Below, piece by piece: positions 56,904 through 64,000 of a stretch of DNA of 64,000 nt. This stretch comes from Pochonia chlamydosporia 170 (lineage: Eukaryota; Ascomycota; Sordariomycetes; Hypocreales; Clavicipitaceae): positions 5,890,001-5,954,000 of the forward strand of contig NC_035790.1 of assembly GCF_001653235.2 (NCBI RefSeq), given 5' to 3'. The notes beneath the pieces were generated by a model. It saw only the letters and a list, made by a program, of their open reading frames with translations. It was not told the DNA's origin and ran no database searches. Numbering within the stretch: the stretch's first letter is position 1; every line of letters starts with the position of its first letter. Position numbers and translations under genes: made by a program.

Positions 56904-59614
56904 TTTATTGAAAATTTGTGGCAGAATTATGTACTTGATTTCGTTGGGATGGATGGAATTTACGGCATTATGGACTTGGACGTTGAAGTTGATTCACGAT
57001 CGAGGGATGAGTGGTTGCGTCATTGGCCATTGGCCAAATTGGTTCTTGCGACAACCCGCGTTGGTGCGCGTCTCCGTCGTGGGGCTGACAGAGTATCAGC
57101 CAGCAATTGTGAGCTTCTTCAAATTTGTAAGCACCTACCCTACAGAGCCGCCACCCTCCTTCTTTTTGCCCTTTGCTCTGGCGGTAGTTAAGTAACAACC
57201 TTCTTGAATTTACCAGTCGTATAGCCATCGACTAAATATTCACATGCCACAGAGTAGCATTTTCGTTGCACTGGCGAGACGCCACCATGTCGTTCGTACG
57301 AGTAGATAATACCCAACACCTTAAATCACGCATCTGACACTTCGATACTGGCAGCCCGTAGCTTTACGAAATTATAAATGTGAAGTATATGGCGGGAATT
57401 TGGTACCAAAAGATAACTTCAAAAGCGATGGAACATCAAAACTCATGTTCTAACACAGATTCGAAGATTGATTTGTTGATGTCTGAGCGTCTTCTGTCGA
57501 CAGTGCTGGCCGGCTTCGTCCTCATTCGTGCTCGGCCAGCTTCACAATGAAAGACTCGCGAATCCGGCCAGCTGCAGAAAAGGATGAACTCGTGCTGCCA
57601 TGTGCTCTTAAGATGCGGACACGCAGGTGAGAGTATGGACACGGGACAACAGGCGCACTGGTCTTTGAGTCATGGCCACAATGTCATTCCGGAATGAAGT
57701 GATTGGGCGCCGGCAAACGGCACTTGAAAGTCGCCTGGACCAGCCAGGGAGATATGATTGATTAATTGATTGATCGTGGTGATGGGCACTTCTTTCTGCC
57801 TCAGCCCAGGTACGATATTCGAGCTGCATATTTGGATAACCGGCGGAAGAATACCCACCCAGCAAATGCGCAATTGGAGGAATTGTACGGAGTACTCAGT
57901 GCAACGGAGTATTTTAGCCACAACCTAACAGGGTATGTACGTATTCAGCATCTTGCGCAGGATCATGGATACAAAGGTGACAACAAGCACGGGGGAAATT
58001 GGAATGTCTGCTGGTTGGGCCTTCCAAGGAGGTGTTTGAGCCAACGGTCAGGGCCGCCAAGTGATAAGATGTGGTATCAAGAGGCACTGGGTCTGGTGGC
58101 CAATTCCAATTCAGCTTGAGACGAAGATGGAGGCACACACCCGATGACCTACCAAGACCAAGGGCAGCCTCACAGCGTTTCCTGCCACAAAAGCCAATCC
58201 GTGTCCAACATGAGACTGTGCAAGGCAAGGTTGGTTGTTGCAGCGTCAGTGCCAACGGTCAAGCGAGATGTGTTACAATACTTTCTGCAATAATTTGCTC
58301 CGTCGGCCCGCAAATGGCCGTGTTTGGAAATTGAAGCCTCCTTTCTCCAATTCTCATCTTACAGGATACACCCCATCTGGCGGCGAGATGTTTTTCCAAT
58401 AGGATCAGCTGTTCATCGTAAGACGCCGACGCAAAAGCCCAAGCAGACAGAAGCAAGACGGAGGAGCATCCACAATTGTCACTGGGATTCGACTGATCAT
58501 CTAGACCAAAGCAAAACGAAGGTGGCCAGCTCGCGCTCCTCCCCTGGCACTCGGTGACCCATTTGTTGATAGACAGTCGATGAACACAAAGGTGGATCGT
58601 TTGCGAGTAATTGCGCTTCGTCAAATTGCCAAGCTTTCTCATATGCTGGGTTGGATGCCTCAACGGTGAATTCCGTCTAGCGTCGAGCTGGCACGTTGCC
58701 ACGAAAAACGCCACAGAAGCAACTTTTTTTTAGTCCAGAAAAAAAGAATAGCGTCGAAGAATTCAAGGCTAATGCAGATGGGAGAGTCAAGGGTCGGCCT
58801 TATTGCATGCTGTACCAAGTCTCCGTCGGCGTCTTTTCATGTGGCCATTTTGCGCGCATTTTGAAAGATGGGAGTGCAGAAGAAGTGACATGGAGGACAA
58901 GAAGCGGCCGCAAACGGGAGGAGGCAGGCTCAGGGCAGGTGCAAGTCACTGCAAGTGCAGCCATGCTGCCATGCCATGACCAGCCGTGACCTGCCATGCC
59001 AGGCACAGGCACATGGTTGGTGGACATGGACCCACTTATCCAGACCCTGCAAAGCCCCAAAAACCCCCAAGATGCGGCCAATACTTGCATGCAATGATTG
59101 AAGTGGCTTGCTCAATCCAGTAGGTGAGCAACACGCGAGTAATTGCTTGGCCAACTTGGTGAAGTTCTGGTTCTCGTTCAGTCCTCACCTCGCCTTATCC
59201 AAAGATGCTCTGTGTGCCTTCAGCCTTCCAGGCCCTTTGCGCCTCGTACGTACATGCCATTCACCGACTTGGGGCGGCAGGATGGTTGGAAGGATGGAGG
59301 GATGGATATTTGTTTGTGCCATCTATCCTCATCCAACAGCATCAGTTGATAATTGTACGTAATTCTCCCTGCAATGCAAACCGAGTCAACTTGACACTTG
59401 GCGTTTGACCAAGTGTCGTGTCGTAGACCCAGTCAACAAAGCACAGAGGATCGAATTTACATTACTGCAGTTGTGTCAACTCCGAGTTTGACGCTGTCTA
59501 CTCCCTACCTCGTACCCGAATCTGCTGGCGCAAACTCTCCTTGGGTCCAAGTCGTGTCCTCTAGCAACGGAATATTCTCCGTGTGCAGACATCGACAATG
59601 TGTATGGAGTATTA

Positions 59615-59630
59615 TACGGAGTACTCCGTA
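59615..59630. repeat. 16-bp perfect palindrome TACGGAGTACTCCGTA
   Basis: A self-complementary sequence made of two head-to-head copies of TACGGAGTA/TACTCCGTA. The same 9-mer occurs singly at 6903, 40012 and 57886. All copies are intergenic. Confidence 0.8.
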
Positions 59631-60101
59631 CCTGGACTGGACCAGAAAATACACCAGATGTTCATGCAGCGCAAGAGATGACGGCACAGAGTGGCGCAGC
59701 CCAGATACACGAGTATTCTGAGGCTCTCATTGTGGGGTCTGGTCTGGTGTATGCGGACCCTTTGTTTGTCTGTGATGCATCCTTGTTTGATCTCCCACCC
59801 CCGAGTGGTCTGGTCTGTCCGACTTTTGCCTTGCCTTGCCTTGCCTGCCAGTTAAACCTGCTCAAGTGCTTGTCTGCACAGTATGCTTCTGCTCATGATC
59901 CATAAAAAGACACACGCACCTGTTTCTGCTCCTGTCAATCCTTCCTAGCTCGCAAGCTATCGCAAAGATGGTACATGGGGGTGTCCATCTGGCCCACTAT
60001 CCACCTCGGGGGCGTTTGCGAGCAAGAGGTCCATGTCCATCCATCCATGAGCCTAATGGTCCGCCGAGGAACAGGAAAGGGGAACTTAATCTTGACTTTT
60101 G

Positions 60102-60129
60102 CATGGAGCATGGAGTATGGAGTATGGAG
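60102..60129. repeat. 7-bp tandem repeat (C/T)ATGGAG, four copies
   Basis: Two CATGGAG and two TATGGAG units, decaying into TACAGGAGTAC to 60140, in non-coding DNA. Confidence 0.8.
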
Positions 60130-60704
60130 TACAGGAGTACTTCTCTTTTCTGTGGTCCCCGACACGCGTAAACGAATTTGGGTAGGAAGCCGGTCCTGTC
60201 TACGTCTGGTCAGTCCTTTCTGTCATGAATTCTAGAACAGATCAGATGAGGGCTGGAGGGTAACTGCGGCAGCCAAGAATTTAGAGCCTGCTTCTTATTT
60301 CCCCATCGTCCCAGTTCTGTTCACTTTTCCATGGTGGTGCATTTCTCTTTGAACGTCTCATTGCAATATTATCATTGCATTGCCTCGGTGCCTGCTGTCA
60401 AGCTTGATTACAGTCCGTCACTTGATTCATTCACTGCTCGACAAGTTGCCATGACACAATAGGAAGCTGTACCTACCTTCACTTCTCTCTTCGCTCCTTC
60501 CCTCGAAGTAAATATTATTTTCGACACAAGCCCTCGACACTTTACGTTCCCTCGCACAAAACTTTTCTCACGAGCTCTTTGTTCCTTTTCTACTTTGACA
60601 GCATTCCCTCGATTCTTTTGCGACACTGCATTTCCTCATCGATCCAGGACGAATCCTCCCCTACGAAAGCATCACCAGCGGGTGATTGCAATACAAACGC
60701 CGAA

Positions 60705-62905
60705 ATGAGCCGCGATCAGATTCTGTCCGCGGAGGCGGTCGATTCAATGATTGCGAACGGAGATACCATTGTCATTTTCGAAGAATATGTTCTCCGTCTC
60801 AATTCCTGGTTAGATCGCCATCCAGGTGGTCGCCTTGCCATCTTGCACATGGTCGGAAGAGATGCCACTGATGAAATTACAGCGTAAATATTTCCCCTTT
60901 ATTATTTCTGGAACCCAAAGTGCCATCTTTTTAAATCTTGTCATTCTGTTGTATTTCAATTTCGTTGGGCGGTGCTGTTTTGTTGGAGGGTATTGTGGGT
61001 AATATTTACCCCGGTCGGCTGTGGTCGTGGTGGAAAAGGAAGCCATCCCCAGATGTCAGATCTGGATCTTGAGTTTAAAGTCAGATCCGCTGCCGGTGGC
61101 TGATGGGGCTCCCTGCATAACGCAAATCGCACAACAACCTCTATTTCCCACTGCAACTTACATGAGTAATCGTGTGCTGACACCCTGCGATTTAGGTACC
61201 ACACTGAACGCACTTTAAGAACCATGAAGGCATACCGGATCGGCCGGAAGCCAATGGGTCCCTGGACCAACCGCACACCACCAATCAGAGGTGGTGTGTT
61301 CCAGACAGGAACCCAATCAGATATTGTGCCTGACAAATCGGAGGCTCAGTTATTAGCATTAGATCAGGAGAAGGACTTTGTTGATGAGGGTTACGGCAGT
61401 GGTATTAGTAGAGTTGCCTCCCGCGACATGTCCCACAGATCAAGTCCCGATCCCGAACTAGAATATGCAACTGGCAGCCAACTCAACTTGGAACAGCCCG
61501 TACCACGTGGCAAAGCTCCTCATTTGGGGGACGACACCATCAAAAGCAAGAAACCTATTCGCCGGCACAAGGCTACCGAACCTCAACTTGCTTTGAACCC
61601 CGAAGAATGGACCGAGTGGGCCATTCAACAGGGCAAGGTGACTGACGGCCGAGACTTTCCTGCGCTGGAGTCTGATATCCAAGGAGATATTGCTCTCAAG
61701 TACAGACTCTTGCATCGTCGTATCCAAGATGAGGGTCTTTACAACTGCCCGTACATCGAGTATGGCAAGGAGATGGCTCGCTACACGACCCTGTTCGGCT
61801 TATTTCTCTTCACACTCTACCATGGCTGGTTCATGACTTCTGCTGTCTTCCTTGGCCTCTTCTGGGTTAGTCACTCTGCTGCTCCCTTTGCTTACAAACC
61901 AACAACTTATACTGACTGAGTGTAGCACCAAATCATGTTTACGGCCCATGATGCTGGACATCGGGCGATTACGACGATCTTTGCTGTTGACACTCTCATT
62001 GGTTTATTTATTGCCGACTTCTGCTGCGGGCTGTCCATGGGCTGGTGGAAGAGCAGCCATAATGTTCATCACTTAATTACCAACATGCCGGCAAGTCCCC
62101 CAGATCTACCCGGTGGCTCATATCGAGAGCTTTTACTAACGACAACTTATAGGAACACGATCCTGATATTCAAAACCTCCCTCTCTTCGCGACATGCCCT
62201 TCATTCTTCAAGTCCCTTCGCTCGAGCTACTATGACTTTACATTCGTTTGGGACGCCGCGGCTGAATTCCTCGTCCCCTTCCAGAAGTATACCTACTACC
62301 CTGTTATGGGTATTGCCCGCTTCAACCTTTATCTTCTCTCGTGGCACCACGTTCTTTCTGCCAAATCATCCTCCCTAGGAAGCAGCAAGGCATGGTGGAT
62401 TCGTCCCACCGAGATTGCCTTCATGTCCTGCTACTGGTTCATATTCGGCTACCTCCTGCTCTGGCGCACTCTACCAACATGGACCATCCGCGTGGCATTT
62501 GTCCTAGTTTCGCACATTGTTACTATGCCTCTGCACGTCCAGATTACCCTTTCGCACTGGGGCATGTCTACATCCGACCTTGGCGAGGACGAATCTTTCC
62601 CCCAACGACAGTTGCGAACGACCCTTGATGTTGATTGCCCTGCTTGGCTAGACTTTATTCATGGCGGTTTACAATTCCAGGCCATTCACCACCTGTTTCC
62701 CCGAGTACCGCGCCACAACCTGCGTAAGGTTCAGGTCATGGTTAGAGAATTCTGCGCAGACACTGGTATCCCCTATTCGATCCTGGGATTCATGGACGGA
62801 AACCGCAAAGTCATTGGTCGATTGGAGCAAGTCAGTGAGCAGGTCAAAATACTGGTCAACTGCCAAAAGTACATGGCCGAGACTGGGGAGAGCGGGTTGC
62901 ATTGA
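60705..62905 (+). CDS. sphingolipid delta-8 desaturase, cytochrome b5 fusion
   Basis: Four exons (60705-60883, 61196-61865, 61926-62090, 62153-62905) give 588 residues. An N-terminal cytochrome b5 domain has the haem motif HPGG (39-42) and its second His in YHTERT just after intron 1. It is followed by a long linker and a membrane desaturase domain with His boxes HDAGH (291-295), SHNVHH (327-332) and QAIHH (514-518). The Gln in the third box is typical of front-end desaturases. The enzyme introduces a delta-8 double bond in the sphingoid base of ceramides, a step towards fungal glucosylceramide, in the ER. Intron 1 is unusually long (312 nt). Intron 3 uses a GC donor (GCAAGT...TAG), the only site that keeps the frame between the second box and EHDPDIQNLPLF. 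Confidence 0.93.
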
Positions 62906-63151
62906 GCTAGTCGTAGTTGATTCTTTCGTTTCTTGAATTTGCCGCACTCATCATGACCTAGCATCGATGGACATACACGGAAAAAGTTTATGCATAATTG
63001 GTCAGGCGTTGTAGACTAGAATTGTTATATTATAAGAACTTTCAAAAATTGTACGTTGTCACATGGCTAACTTTTTGCCCGCACCTTCCCCAAATAAGAA
63101 ACACATCTGGGACGCCTTGGAATCAAACCCGAACTCCAACCAGTGCAAATA
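62906..63151. other. convergent intergenic region
   Basis: A short 3' flank shared by the desaturase (plus) and the oxidoreductase (minus). No other feature is seen. Confidence 0.5.
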
Positions 63152-64000
63152 TCAATATCCAAAGTCTTCCCAAACCACCTCCTCACCATTCAGCCACCTA
63201 TTCAACAACTCCAGCAATCTCGGCCCAGCACACAAGTAAAACTTTCTCTTCTCGCCCATATACCCTTTCACATCATCTTGTCCGATTCTCCTCCTCTCCA
63301 TCACCACGCCTGCCTCCTTCAACTTGCGCACCATCTCCTCATCGCCCTCCCCTCCCGTAACAAACAGCTTCGTCACTCCAGCCAAGCCAGGAATCCTGTC
63401 AAACGTGTCCACCGCAAGACCTAAATCCTCACCCCTCAAACCCCACAGCAAACTCAACTCTACACCCGCATCCAACACTCGTCTCGCCTGTGCCAGAATC
63501 GGCGTTATCCCAACTCCACCCGCTACATAAACCGGTTTCTCTGTCCCCGTCTGCACAGGTAATCTAAACTTGGTCTCGCCGCCGAACCCAAGCACAGGAA
63601 TATCAAGCGGCGCTCGTATATTTCGCCTCCATAAAAGTCCCGTTGCGGGACCGTGTCTCCGCGCCGTGATTTGAAACTCGTCGTCTTTCCAGCCCGGCGG
63701 ACTGGATACGGTAAAGGTACGTATAAAGTCGTCGTTTATGCTTTGCGGATCCTCATCCCGCATGTGTGCGTACCCGAAGCCCAATTCTGGCTCAAAGTCA
63801 AGTGAAACATGTTGTCCTGCTTCCCACTTCGGCAGTGGTTGTCCGCTGGTCGAAGCAAGTTTGAATGTGAAGGTGTTGATGGAGGGTGATAGGACCTGGC
63901 GGTCGATGAGGGTGGCAGTGATGTCTGCCCGCGCTGAGTTGACTGCCTGGGGATCGTTCTTCTCGGAAATCAAGTGTCGAAGGGGTGGGTTGTATGGCGA
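63152..64000 (-). CDS. FAD/NAD(P)-binding oxidoreductase, 5' part outside the window
   Basis: The minus-strand frame is open from the window edge (64000) to the TGA at 63152. At least 282 residues are visible and no start ATG is inside. The visible part is a ferredoxin-reductase-like module: FAD-binding RTFTVSSPPG preceded by WEAGQHVSLDFEP, and NAD(P)-binding VAGGVGITPILAQAR, ending YLCAGPRLLELLNRWL. There is no C-terminal 2Fe-2S domain. The frame continues upstream as SPYNPPLRHLISEKNDP, which suggests a preceding N-terminal domain. Fungal proteins that join a pyridoxamine-oxidase-like FMN domain to such a reductase are one possibility, but this cannot be seen here. Confidence 0.85.
   Translation of the reverse strand, partial: SPYNPPLRHLISEKNDPQAVNSARADITATLIDRQVLSPSINTFTFKLASTSGQPLPKWEAGQHVSLDFEPELGFGYAHMRDEDPQSINDDFIRTFTVSSPPGWKDDEFQITARRHGPATGLLWRRNIRAPLDIPVLGFGGETKFRLPVQTGTEKPVYVAGGVGITPILAQARRVLDAGVELSLLWGLRGEDLGLAVDTFDRIPGLAGVTKLFVTGGEGDEEMVRKLKEAGVVMERRRIGQDDVKGYMGEKRKFYLCAGPRLLELLNRWLNGEEVVWEDFGY

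Larger units (their letters stand above)
56904..60704. other. 3.8-kb gene-poor region before the desaturase
   Basis: No convincing gene is seen. It includes TACGGAGTA at 57886-57894, the perfect 16-bp palindrome TACGGAGTACTCCGTA at 59615-59630, and a 7-bp tandem repeat at 60102-60129. The right end, with CT-rich tracts, is the promoter and leader of the desaturase gene. Confidence 0.55.

Noticed and set aside
1..64000. tRNA, rRNA, CRISPR arrays and bacterial-type operons
   Set aside because: I looked for T-loop-like GGTTCRA signals, conserved rRNA blocks and regularly spaced direct repeats. I found no supported instance apart from simple tandem repeats. A tRNAscan or Rfam search could overturn this.

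Overview
The window reads as nuclear DNA of a filamentous ascomycete, most likely a Hypocreales member (Sordariomycetes). The genes are split by short introns (about 50-85 nt) with GTAAGT/GTATGT-type donors and CTAAC/CTAAT-like branch sites. They include fungus-typical families: two Zn2Cys6 regulators, an RTA1-like membrane protein, a cytochrome-b5-fused sphingolipid desaturase and a fungal SLATT protein. I found no bacterial-type operons, CRISPR arrays, rRNA or convincing tRNA genes.

Layout. Bases 1-12011 form a gene desert with a 12-bp minisatellite (9949-10140). At 12-16 kb are a CHY zinc-finger protein and a DRB0094-type RNA ligase, both on minus. At 16-21 kb is another gene-poor stretch, followed by an RTA1-like gene (21.1-22.1 kb) and an unrecognised two-exon candidate (22.9-23.6 kb). 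At 26.2-37.6 kb is a housekeeping block: a Zn2Cys6 regulator, chaperonin subunit CCT5, ribosome-rescue GTPase HBS1 and the ER chaperone BiP/Kar2. At 38.3-45.3 kb are an unrecognised basic protein with an in-frame TAG, a SAM methyltransferase, and a short-chain dehydrogenase divergently paired with a Zn2Cys6 regulator. NMN adenylyltransferase follows at 47.6-48.8 kb, then a 461-bp MITE with perfect 8-bp target-site duplications, a secreted nuclease-like protein (51-53 kb), a SLATT protein (54.5-55.3 kb) and a DUF2461 protein (55.6-56.9 kb). After 3.8 kb without genes come the delta-8 sphingolipid desaturase (60.7-62.9 kb) and a flavin oxidoreductase cut by the right edge.

How the genes work together. 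CCT5 (cytosolic folding), HBS1 (rescue of stalled ribosomes) and BiP (ER folding) are neighbours with related housekeeping roles. The dehydrogenase and its divergent regulator share a 514-bp promoter holding a perfect CGGA-N4-TCCG inverted repeat and four CCGCTC boxes at 10-11 bp spacing, which suggests local control. The remaining genes look like independent single genes, as is usual in fungi.

Exon boundaries were inferred by eye from splice consensus, reading-frame continuity and family similarity. Coding lengths are the sums of those exons. Functional names rest on motif recognition, not on database searches.
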